Positions 1-6,829 of a DNA stretch of 27,452 bases are shown here, piece after piece (the stretch's first letter is position 1; each line of letters starts with the position of its first letter). The position numbers and the translations under genes are program-made. This DNA is from UBA2450 sp045132035 (GTDB taxonomy: Bacteria > Bacillota_I > Bacilli_A > RFN20 > CAG-826). The stretch covers positions 1-27,452 of the forward strand of contig JBGURM010000023.1 in assembly GCA_045132035.1 (NCBI GenBank). The letters are read 5' to 3'. The notes under the pieces are model-generated. The model saw only the letters and a program-made list of their open reading frames with translations. It did no database searches and was not told the DNA's origin.

Positions 1-872
1 GCAGACTTTAAGAATTTTCTTCTTTCAAAATAACCATATAACCATCTTAAGTGTTGAGTGTGAACAGTCTTATAATCTGGAGATTGTTCGTCGTAAAAAC
101 AAACGAGTGGATAATAACGCATATAAACATCGTGATAATAACAATACGAAGTAAGTTGAATATCTTCTGTCATACCAGTAAAGATCCATCCACCCGCGTC
201 TCTAATGATTTGATCATCAACGAAATAACCCGTTCCCATTAAAGTTGCTTTATGGAAAATAATTGATCTTCCTTTGGAAGTAACATCATTCATATATGCG
301 AACATGACACTTGAACCAACAGTTAACCAGTTAGAATTCGCGTTAGTGAAGTTTCTAAATCCTAAGCCAACTCTAACGCCTGTTTGTCTAACATCATTCA
401 TCACTTCAAGATATCTTGCTTCTAAGATATTATCCGCATCAAAAATCATATATGAGTCATAATTGAGTTTATTTTGCCATAAATAATTAATACATTCTTG
501 TAAAGCAAAACCTTTGGTTCTTCTTCCATCTCTTAATTCAGTTCTAACAAAATATTGGAAACCAAATCCTTTAACTATTTCCACTGTTGGATCTTTTTCA
601 TCTTCAACGATGACATAAACTTCATACCATTCTCTTGGGTATGTTTGATTTTTGATACTCTCTAAAATATGAGCTATAACTTTGCTTTCGTTTCTCGCCG
701 CAATTAATATTGCGAACTTTGTTAATTTGTCACTATGAGGAACTGGTTCAACTTTTCTAGCAGAAACGCTCCAGAATGTTAAATAGTAAATGGACATGCA
801 CAAAATAAAGACCACCATGACACTTGTGACAATGGTCATTATGTAGATAATCCAATCGTAATTAATGTTCAT
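1..872 (-). CDS. GT2-family membrane glycosyltransferase, C-terminus beyond window edge
   Basis: This reading frame starts at ATG 872 and runs open through the left edge (290 codons visible). An N-terminal membrane segment (about residues 9-35) precedes a GT-A domain. The nucleotide/metal-binding DAD is at 145-147, TED at 235-237 and QHLRW (the QxxRW motif) at 273-277. This set is typical of processive family-2 glycosyltransferases that polymerise sugars at the cytoplasmic membrane (hyaluronan, cellulose or poly-GlcNAc synthase type). The product cannot be told from sequence. C-terminal membrane helices are expected beyond the edge. It lies 38 nt downstream of the PAP2 gene on the same strand. 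It has no clear SD, but a promoter of its own fits just upstream. The family call is firm; the substrate is unknown. Confidence 0.88.
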   Translation of the reverse strand, partial: MNINYDWIIYIMTIVTSVMVVFILCMSIYYLTFWSVSARKVEPVPHSDKLTKFAILIAARNESKVIAHILESIKNQTYPREWYEVYVIVEDEKDPTVEIVKGFGFQYFVRTELRDGRRTKGFALQECINYLWQNKLNYDSYMIFDADNILEARYLEVMNDVRQTGVRVGLGFRNFTNANSNWLTVGSSVMFAYMNDVTSKGRSIIFHKATLMGTGYFVDDQIIRDAGGWIFTGMTEDIQLTSYCYYHDVYMRYYPLVCFYDEQSPDYKTVHTQHLRWLYGYFERRKFLKS

Positions 873-885
873 ACTAGTTGATTAA

Positions 886-914
886 AATATACCAACTTAT
901 AATTGAATAATCAA
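886..914 (-). promoter_or_regulatory. Candidate promoter of the GT2 gene
   Basis: On the minus strand, TTGATT (909-914), a 17-nt spacer and TATATT (886-891) fit a sigma-A promoter. The start point would lie about 8 nt before ATG 872, leaving almost no leader. The -35 overlaps the PAP2 stop codon and an 8-bp inverted repeat (899-906 / 911-918), which lacks a U-run and is therefore not a convincing terminator. Confidence 0.5.
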
Positions 915-1588
915 TTATCAGTTTTTTGCGGTCTGTTATCGACGTAAATGATGCTAAATAAAGAAATGACGAATCCAGCAAGTAAATAGCTAGCAATAAT
1001 ATCACTTAACCAGTGTTGTCCACTTAATAGTCTAAGTACACCAACCATGATTGTTAAAAAGACCATTAGTACCACTGTAGCGACCCTTAAAAGAATCTTG
1101 GTAATTGATAGCATATCAATTGAGGCTAATGTACCGCATAAAATAAAGACTACCGAAACAAAGACATGGGTTGATGGATAACTCGCCTTAAATGAGCCAT
1201 CTGAGCTTTCAACTGGTGCGTAATTGATTTTGAAAATATTGAAGAAAAGATATAAGAATACGACAACGACATATGTTCCTAAAAGAATATATAAACGTCT
1301 ATCGACTAATTTGAATGATTTGAGTTTTATTAATTGGATGATGAAATAAATTCCAAATCCAAGAGGAAACGCAAATGAAAGATATAAAACGATATCACTA
1401 ATTGTGTCGATTGTTTTTGTAGAACCAAAACTCTCAACCCAGTTTTTAACTTGATGATTCATCGTATAAAAACCAATATAGGTGTTATTTGGTAAATATT
1501 GAACATCCACTGTTTTGACTAAAATTGTAAAGACAACAAATAAAACAAGAATGACAGCAGGAATTACTAATAATCGATATCTTTTCAT
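911..1588 (-). CDS. PAP2-superfamily integral membrane phosphatase
   Basis: The 225-residue protein has about six membrane helices. It carries the PAP2 signature: YPSTH at 137-141 (motif 2, with His141) and R186-x5-H192-x3-D196 (motif 3, RLLSGQHWLSD). Family members dephosphorylate phosphatidate, undecaprenyl pyrophosphate or related lipid phosphates on the outer face of the membrane. The classical KxxxxxxRP first motif is not obvious, so the exact substrate is uncertain. The start at ATG 1588 is supported by AGGG 8 nt upstream; that AGGG lies inside one arm of a 12-bp inverted repeat. The GT2 gene follows directly, so a joint role in envelope glycan or lipid-carrier metabolism is plausible, but this is inference. 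Confidence 0.85.
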   Translation of the reverse strand: MKRYRLLVIPAVILVLFVVFTILVKTVDVQYLPNNTYIGFYTMNHQVKNWVESFGSTKTIDTISDIVLYLSFAFPLGFGIYFIIQLIKLKSFKLVDRRLYILLGTYVVVVFLYLFFNIFKINYAPVESSDGSFKASYPSTHVFVSVVFILCGTLASIDMLSITKILLRVATVVLMVFLTIMVGVLRLLSGQHWLSDIIASYLLAGFVISLFSIIYVDNRPQKTDN

Positions 1589-1592
1589 AAGA

Positions 1593-1652
1593 AAAACCCT
1601 AATATATTAACTCATATTTCGCGTGAGCGTGCAAGAGAATTATTAGGGTTTT
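1593..1652 (-). terminator. Long-loop inverted repeat after the 1140-aa gene, overlapping the PAP2 SD
   Basis: The arms 1593-1604 and 1641-1652 are a perfect 12-bp inverted repeat (AAAACCCTAATA on the minus strand) separated by 36 nt, with TTTTTC at the downstream end. It can act as a terminator for the gene ending at 1671. The downstream arm contains the TTAGGG that serves as the SD of the PAP2 gene, so the same hairpin could hide that SD. A weak promoter (TTGCAC 1629-1634, TAATAT 1604-1609, 19-nt spacer) lies inside the repeat. Confidence 0.5.
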
Positions 1653-1670
1653 GTTAATTAATCAAATATT

Positions 1671-4600
1671 TTATTTGATTGTGTAGTGATAGTTATCAAG
1701 TTTATCTAAGATGTTAACACCGCTTGGATAGACGTAACTATTAATCTTATTGAAGGCAGTTTGAATGCTACTACTCCAATCAGTCTTACTTGGATCAATG
1801 TCGTTGAGTTTGAGGTCAACTTTAGCGTTAATCTTTAATCCGATATCAATAACTAACTTAGCTTTGAGTTCAGATAAGTAAGTCTTTCCACCAACGGTGG
1901 ATGTGTAGATTTCAGCTTCAATTGCACTTAATTGTTCGATACCAATTAAATCACCTAAGTTGATTCCAAGAGTCCAACTTCTGTTACTGCTATCGTATTG
2001 GAAGCCGGTTTCGGTGAATACATTGGTGTAATCACCTGGCTCTTTCTCTGCTGGTGCTTCCTCCACAGAATCAATATTTTCACTAATGTAAGATTTTCTA
2101 ACATCTAACATACCATTGAGTAAGTAGTAAATTAAACTATTACCCTTGATGAAGTTAGCGGAAGTTGAACGATAGTTATAAACATCAGTTTTACCAATGA
2201 GTGGATCTGTGGTCTTTCTAATTGAGAAGTAACCACCGACATCATTAGTCTTATTTGGATCGTTTTCCGCGTATGTTTCAAATGTCATCTCAGACTTAAT
2301 CTTTGTGGAGAGTAAGTGCTCTTGAACAGCAATTGAGAAGTTTGGAACTTTTTCAATAACTCCATAAACCTTGACATATGATTGTTTGACAACGATATGG
2401 AAGTTGATTGGGAATGTCTTGATATTTAAGCTACCTAAGGCAAGGGAGACTTCAGCGGTTAAGTTGAAGTAACCAAGTTTAGCGTCGTTAAGACCGAATT
2501 CTAATAAGAATTTAATTGAGCTTAAATCAATGAATTGATTATTTGGAATGTTTTCTGGGACAGTTGATGGTTGTTCAACGAAATCTTCTAAGGAAATCTT
2601 TAAGTTAAGAGTTTTTCTCTTATCTTTTTGTCCAGCTTCTGGAGCGTCACCAATCTTGAGATCTTTGACTTCTAATGAATCAATGACTTTGTTTTCCACT
2701 GATTCAAAGTTGACACGGATATCAATATCAGTGGTTAATCCGAATAAATCTCCACCGACAACAATTCTAATAACTTTACCGTTATCGTATTGTTTGATTT
2801 CTTTTAATAAATCATTATTTGTTAATCTGAAGTAATCTTTATCATCGATTGCTTTAGCAATGGTTTCCATACCAAGCATTTCCATGATTGGATCGATGAA
2901 TTTAGAGAATCTTGAATCTTCTTTATTATCATTAATGAATGCTTTAATGACATCGACGATATCAAGAACTGATTGCAAATCTGTTCTCGCTTTGATGTTC
3001 TTTCCGTTGACATCACCATAAATAACTTTCGCGTTATTTTGAGTTCTATCATTTGATTTGTCATCAACATCAAGAGCGATTTTGTGGCTATACCAAACTT
3101 CGTTACTACGATATTTGTATTGGTCGATAGTTAAGCTACCGAAACCATATTTTGTGTTGTAATCAAATTGACCTTGTCCGTTAATCTTAACACCTAAGTT
3201 ATCAACATCGAGGACAGCACCATCGATAGCGAATCCTGATTGTTTGGTGTTTAAGATGTCACTTACTTGATCAAAGACTGTTGGTAAGAAGTCAAGTGAA
3301 TCATAAGAATCAATTGAGTCAATTGTTACAGGTTGATAATCATCATTAACTAAGTCAAAGTTAAGATTGAAATCACCTAATTCAACATTTCTAACTTGTA
3401 AATTGAGAATCTTATGTTCTTCTGGATGTTCTGGATCAAAGTCTTCATCAAAATATGAATCATAAGAATCTAAGACGAGATTCACTCTTGCATCTTCACC
3501 TAATCCTAAGGATGAGAGGTTTAAACCAAGATAAATCTTGTCGCTATCATTTCTTAATGTTTCAAGAACATCAAGAATTCCTGAATAGTCACCAGCTTTA
3601 ATGTCAGAGATTAATGTACTTTCAGTGATATCGGAGAATAATCCGCTTAAAGCAGATGTATCCATATCGCTTGTTAAATCTTTGACTTTTTCTGGTAATT
3701 CATTAAGCATCCAGTTGATGGTTTCAGTTTCAACCTTTGCTTTCATGACTGATGTTTTATTGCCATTACCATCATCTTTTTCGTTAAATTTGATGTAACC
3801 AGCGTTATCTAAATAAGAAACATTTAAATTAGAATATTCAACATCGTTTTGTCCGATGATTTTGATATCGATTCCTAAAGCGACACCATTGAGGATTTTA
3901 TCAACGACTGATTCTTCCTCGTCTTCGCCACCTAATCTATTCGCCATTCTTGAAGGCATATTTTCAAAATCAGGTTGATCTTCTTCGTTATATTCTGGAG
4001 TGTCATCAACCCAGCTACTTAAATCGATTAATTGAGAAACATCTAAATTGATATCTCCTTTAATAGAACCGATATTAACGATTTCTGAAGTTTGATGAGT
4101 TTCTTCGTTATAACGTCCACCATTAGTTAATCCTAAATCAAATGATAAGGACATTTTTTGGTTTTCGTCCGCTAAGAAGTCAGCTAATTTCTTAATCCAA
4201 CCTTTATAACCAATAACTTCATGGAATACTTTATTCGCATCATATTTTGGGTGAGCTGGATCATCAGGTCTAATAACTGTTAATGGTTTGATTTCAAAAT
4301 TGATTGCACCACTGACAGTAAAGTTTCCAATACTGATTGTGCCTAAATCAACTCTCTTTAAATCGTATTCTTCAGAAGTAACGATTGTGATATCGAAATT
4401 GTTATCATCCATTCCGATATGTAAATCGAATTTCCAGTCTCCATTAGCTAATTGTGTTTCATCTGTTGTGAATGATGGAGTGCTTGAAGTAAAACTTGAT
4501 AATAATTGTCCGAGGTCTAAATTTGAGAAAAATTCATCCGCGACACTTTCAAATTTTCCGATTGGATCAATTCCTAGTCCACCTTCTTCAACACTAGCGA

Positions 4601-5093
4601 CAAATAATGTTTCCACTATGTCTGCTAAATCTTCAAGATTTGTTGATGTACATTTAAGTCTTAAATCTTTTAAGCCGAAGTAAACGGTTTTGTCCACGTA
4701 ACCAACGACAAGTGGAAGTTCTTTTCCGTTATAGTTGACATCGGCGATAAGACTTAAGTCTAAATCTGTAATACTTCTTAACACTAAATCTAAATCTGCG
4801 TCTAAAGAAATAGTATTTGTCTTTGTGGCAGTATCTGAGGTTTTGAATTGTAAGCTGAAGTTTTCAAAATCAGCGTGTAATCCAGTTAATCCTTCCTCAG
4901 GATAAGCAGTCACTTTGTTAACAAATTGTTGGAAGTGTGAAGGAAGATTTTCATTTGGGTCTTGATCAAAACTTAAATTAACAGTTCTAACTTTGTTAGG
5001 TGTTAATGCATATCCACCAACTAAAGTACCAGCGAATACCATTACACCAGTTCCGACTTTAGCAAGTGTCTTTCCTAATTTCTTTTTGTCCAT
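1671..5093 (-). CDS. Large exported repeat-module protein of unknown function
   Basis: I do not recognise this 1140-residue protein. Residues 1-30 are a Lys-rich start plus one hydrophobic segment (about 15-30), fitting an uncleaved anchor or signal peptide; no lipobox or LPxTG is seen. The rest is acidic and alternates short hydrophobic strands with helices. Four degenerate modules of roughly 250-300 residues can be read. Each ends in a strand-rich block, seen at about 218-268, 518-583, 771-838 and 1038-1100, with recurring patterns such as DLGTISIGNF, NVELGDFNLNF and EVKDLKIGD. Each block is preceded by an amphipathic helical stretch. The start ATG 5093 follows the upstream gene's TAA directly and has AAAGGAG at good spacing, so translation is coupled. 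An extracellular beta-rich scaffold or lipid-carrier-like fold is only a guess. Confidence 0.8.
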   Translation of the reverse strand: MDKKKLGKTLAKVGTGVMVFAGTLVGGYALTPNKVRTVNLSFDQDPNENLPSHFQQFVNKVTAYPEEGLTGLHADFENFSLQFKTSDTATKTNTISLDADLDLVLRSITDLDLSLIADVNYNGKELPLVVGYVDKTVYFGLKDLRLKCTSTNLEDLADIVETLFVASVEEGGLGIDPIGKFESVADEFFSNLDLGQLLSSFTSSTPSFTTDETQLANGDWKFDLHIGMDDNNFDITIVTSEEYDLKRVDLGTISIGNFTVSGAINFEIKPLTVIRPDDPAHPKYDANKVFHEVIGYKGWIKKLADFLADENQKMSLSFDLGLTNGGRYNEETHQTSEIVNIGSIKGDINLDVSQLIDLSSWVDDTPEYNEEDQPDFENMPSRMANRLGGEDEEESVVDKILNGVALGIDIKIIGQNDVEYSNLNVSYLDNAGYIKFNEKDDGNGNKTSVMKAKVETETINWMLNELPEKVKDLTSDMDTSALSGLFSDITESTLISDIKAGDYSGILDVLETLRNDSDKIYLGLNLSSLGLGEDARVNLVLDSYDSYFDEDFDPEHPEEHKILNLQVRNVELGDFNLNFDLVNDDYQPVTIDSIDSYDSLDFLPTVFDQVSDILNTKQSGFAIDGAVLDVDNLGVKINGQGQFDYNTKYGFGSLTIDQYKYRSNEVWYSHKIALDVDDKSNDRTQNNAKVIYGDVNGKNIKARTDLQSVLDIVDVIKAFINDNKEDSRFSKFIDPIMEMLGMETIAKAIDDKDYFRLTNNDLLKEIKQYDNGKVIRIVVGGDLFGLTTDIDIRVNFESVENKVIDSLEVKDLKIGDAPEAGQKDKRKTLNLKISLEDFVEQPSTVPENIPNNQFIDLSSIKFLLEFGLNDAKLGYFNLTAEVSLALGSLNIKTFPINFHIVVKQSYVKVYGVIEKVPNFSIAVQEHLLSTKIKSEMTFETYAENDPNKTNDVGGYFSIRKTTDPLIGKTDVYNYRSTSANFIKGNSLIYYLLNGMLDVRKSYISENIDSVEEAPAEKEPGDYTNVFTETGFQYDSSNRSWTLGINLGDLIGIEQLSAIEAEIYTSTVGGKTYLSELKAKLVIDIGLKINAKVDLKLNDIDPSKTDWSSSIQTAFNKINSYVYPSGVNILDKLDNYHYTIK

Positions 5094-5981
5094 TTATTCT
5101 TCTCCTTTGATTGAATAATCTAATTTTTCGTTGTATTGAGGGATTTCACGATATTCATTTGGATAATAGTAGTAATCAATCGTGTTATGAATTGTTACCG
5201 AGATACCCATAGACGCTGAATATGTTTCATCCGCATATAAGTGTTTTAACATCATGTCTTTATCAAACGTGTACACATGCGTTAAATTACTAAATGATGG
5301 AAGCCTATCAAGATTTGAAATGTTTTTCATTTGAATCTTGTAGTAGTAAGTTGCAATGTCAGGATTAAGTGACGCTGTAACTTTAACGTCCCCATTTGGA
5401 AGCTTTTCGATTGATGTTCCTTCCTTATTTATCGAATTGTTATGAATTAAGTAGATAAACATCTCATCGAGTGTCTTACCCAAGTACGTTTTATAATCTT
5501 CTTTTGAATATTCTTTACCGTTTTCTGGATAAGACGCCGTATCTTCATTTGAGGGCTTTCCAAGAGAGAGAACGATTTTACCGTCCTTGCCATCTTGCAT
5601 TGCTCTATTTGCTAAGGCAACCATGCTTGACTTCGATATTGATTCCTCGAAGTACTTGTCTCCATTTTTGATTTGGAAGTTTCTAATTGTCTGAGCAACA
5701 ACAGTGTCCGCCAGTCCAATGCCGATTGAATATGAGTTCTCACATTGCTTATATTTCTGTAAACCAATATTAATTAGTTCAGCAGCACTATAAGTTTTGC
5801 TTGGATTTGAATCATATTCTTCAACAAGTGCAGCACCATCCATTCTGAGTGACTCAGGATTGAATCCGGTGTAGTCAATTTCTTCTTGACCGAATACTCT
5901 CTTACCGACAATTCCGGTTGTGGCACCTGCTGTTCCAGCGATTCCAATTACTAAGATGTAACTAAATAGGGTTTTGTTCAT
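5094..5981 (-). CDS. Membrane-anchored exported protein, partner of the 1140-aa protein
   Basis: This 295-residue protein of unknown function starts at ATG 5981, where GGGAG lies 6 nt upstream; starts at 6020 and 5987 have no usable SD. Residues 3-28 are one hydrophobic segment (signal anchor). The remainder is predicted outside the cell: a Tyr/Asn-rich mixed alpha/beta domain ending in strands (around VYTFDKDMML and a TIDYYYYP stretch). Its last domain loosely resembles the strand blocks of the downstream large protein, so the two may share a fold. The pair is transcribed away from the XRE regulator at 6167 and the downstream start abuts this stop, which argues for a complex with fixed stoichiometry. 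No catalytic motif is visible. Confidence 0.8.
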   Translation of the reverse strand: MNKTLFSYILVIGIAGTAGATTGIVGKRVFGQEEIDYTGFNPESLRMDGAALVEEYDSNPSKTYSAAELINIGLQKYKQCENSYSIGIGLADTVVAQTIRNFQIKNGDKYFEESISKSSMVALANRAMQDGKDGKIVLSLGKPSNEDTASYPENGKEYSKEDYKTYLGKTLDEMFIYLIHNNSINKEGTSIEKLPNGDVKVTASLNPDIATYYYKIQMKNISNLDRLPSFSNLTHVYTFDKDMMLKHLYADETYSASMGISVTIHNTIDYYYYPNEYREIPQYNEKLDYSIKGEE

Positions 5982-5999
5982 TTTCATCTCCCGGCGAGT

Positions 6000-6005
6000 A
6001 TTATA
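6000..6005 (-). promoter_or_regulatory. -10 box of the exported-protein operon
   Basis: TATAAT on the minus strand lies about 12 nt before the GGGAG SD region. No good -35 is found 16-18 nt upstream (the position reads GCGCAT). This fits an activator-dependent or otherwise regulated promoter, with the TGAGA repeats at 6052-6086 a short distance upstream. Confidence 0.5.
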
Positions 6006-6051
6006 TATACGTGTAAACATATATGCGCTCTAAAGTTGATTCTAATTTTCC

Positions 6052-6086
6052 GAGAATTGAGAATTGACTCTCATTTTTTGAGAATT
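6052..6086. promoter_or_regulatory. GAGAATT repeat cluster, candidate XRE operator
   Basis: GAGAATT occurs at 6052-6058, 6059-6065 and 6080-6086, with offsets of 7 and 21 bp. Read as inverted repeats, TGAGA (6058-6062), TCTCA (6069-6073) and TGAGA (6079-6083) are separated by 6 and 5 nt. The cluster sits between the divergent start sites of the XRE gene and the exported pair, where an autoregulating XRE protein would bind. This is inference from position and symmetry. Confidence 0.5.
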
Positions 6087-6132
6087 AAATAAAAACAAGC
6101 ACTTTCTTGCAAGTTAAAATTCTATTATTATC

Positions 6133-6160
6133 TTGAAATTATTTTTTCTTTATATAGAAT
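6133..6160 (+). promoter_or_regulatory. Promoter of the XRE gene, apparently giving a leaderless mRNA
   Basis: TTGAAA (6133-6138), a 16-nt spacer and TAGAAT (6155-6160) form a promoter whose expected start point coincides with the A of ATG 6167. No SD precedes the start codon. Confidence 0.6.
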
Positions 6161-6166
6161 GTATAT

Positions 6167-6772
6167 ATGGAAAATTTAGGAAAAATCATTGGTTCAAACC
6201 TCATATTTTTAAGAAAAAAGGCCGGATTCACACAAGCTGAATTCGGAGAAAAATTCAATTATTCAGATAAAACAGTATCCAAATGGGAACAAGGTTCTAT
6301 TATTCCTTCCGTTGAAGTTTTAAAGGATATTGCGGACTTCTACGGAGTGTCTGTTGATTTCATATTAAAAGAACACACTACCGAAGAAGACTTTAAATCA
6401 ATAGTTAAAAAAACACCAAACGTTGCTAATAAAGTCATTTTAATTGGTTTAATGGTAATGATTTTATTATCAGTTGCCGTCACTATTTATGTTGCTAGTA
6501 TTTATAATCTAGGAACAGCCAATCCAAATGTTAATCGTTGGTGGGCAGTATTCTTATGGACGCTACCTATTTGCCTTTTTGTAAGCGCTTATATGTCAAG
6601 CAGATTCTTCTATTCAAGAAAAGTAGTTCTTATCCTTGTATCTTGCTTTGTTTGGACTCTATTATTAGCGGCTTTCATTACATTCTTATACAAATCTGTT
6701 TATTGGTATTTATTCTTTATTGGATTACCAGTACAAGCTGCGATTATACTAATCATGTATTTAAAGAAATAG
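6167..6772 (+). CDS. XRE-family HTH regulator with C-terminal membrane domain
   Basis: The 201-residue protein has an HTH_3 (Cro/CI) domain at about 7-64. Its helix-turn-helix core reads TQAEFGEKFNYSDKTVSKWE, with the usual G-x-P-x-V continuation after it. Four hydrophobic helices follow at about 89-112, 125-144, 151-175 and 177-199. The layout is a DNA-binding domain tethered to the membrane, so it probably senses a membrane or surface condition. It diverges from the exported pair at 5094-5981 and 1671-5093, with a repeat cluster in the shared intergenic region, and is their most likely regulator (inference). ATG 6167 has no SD but lies where the promoter would start transcription. The gene is followed by its own terminator. 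Confidence 0.88.
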   Translation: MENLGKIIGSNLIFLRKKAGFTQAEFGEKFNYSDKTVSKWEQGSIIPSVEVLKDIADFYGVSVDFILKEHTTEEDFKSIVKKTPNVANKVILIGLMVMILLSVAVTIYVASIYNLGTANPNVNRWWAVFLWTLPICLFVSAYMSSRFFYSRKVVLILVSCFVWTLLLAAFITFLYKSVYWYLFFIGLPVQAAIILIMYLKK

Positions 6773-6791
6773 AAAAGCACTCTAAGAGTGC
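6766..6791 (-). terminator. Terminator of the lipase/M6 operon
   Basis: GCACTC (6777-6782) and GAGTGC (6786-6791) form a 6-bp stem with a 3-nt loop. On the minus strand this is followed by TTTTCTATTTC. It lies just past the stop of the M6 gene (6821) and overlaps the end of the convergent XRE gene. Confidence 0.65.
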
Positions 6792-6801
6792 AGTTCTATA
6801 C

Positions 6802-6829
6802 AAAGCCGATTATTCGGCTTTTATTTTTT
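6802..6829 (+). terminator. Terminator of the XRE gene
   Basis: AAAGCCGA (6802-6809) pairs with TCGGCTTT (6814-6821) around a 4-nt loop, followed by a T-rich tail TATTTTTT. The 3' arm reaches the stop codon of the convergent M6 gene. Confidence 0.85.

Noticed and set aside
51..462. Two plus-strand frames at 51-242 and 274-462
   Set aside because: Both lie antisense to the GT2 gene, whose frame carries clear family motifs through the whole stretch.
4288..4683. Plus-strand frame of 131 codons inside the 1140-aa gene
   Set aside because: Antisense shadow with low complexity and no initiation signal.
6095..6113. CTTGCAAG palindrome and a weak minus-strand hairpin with a T-run
   Set aside because: The stem is only 4-5 bp and no transcript is expected to end there; similar TTGCAAG words occur by chance elsewhere.
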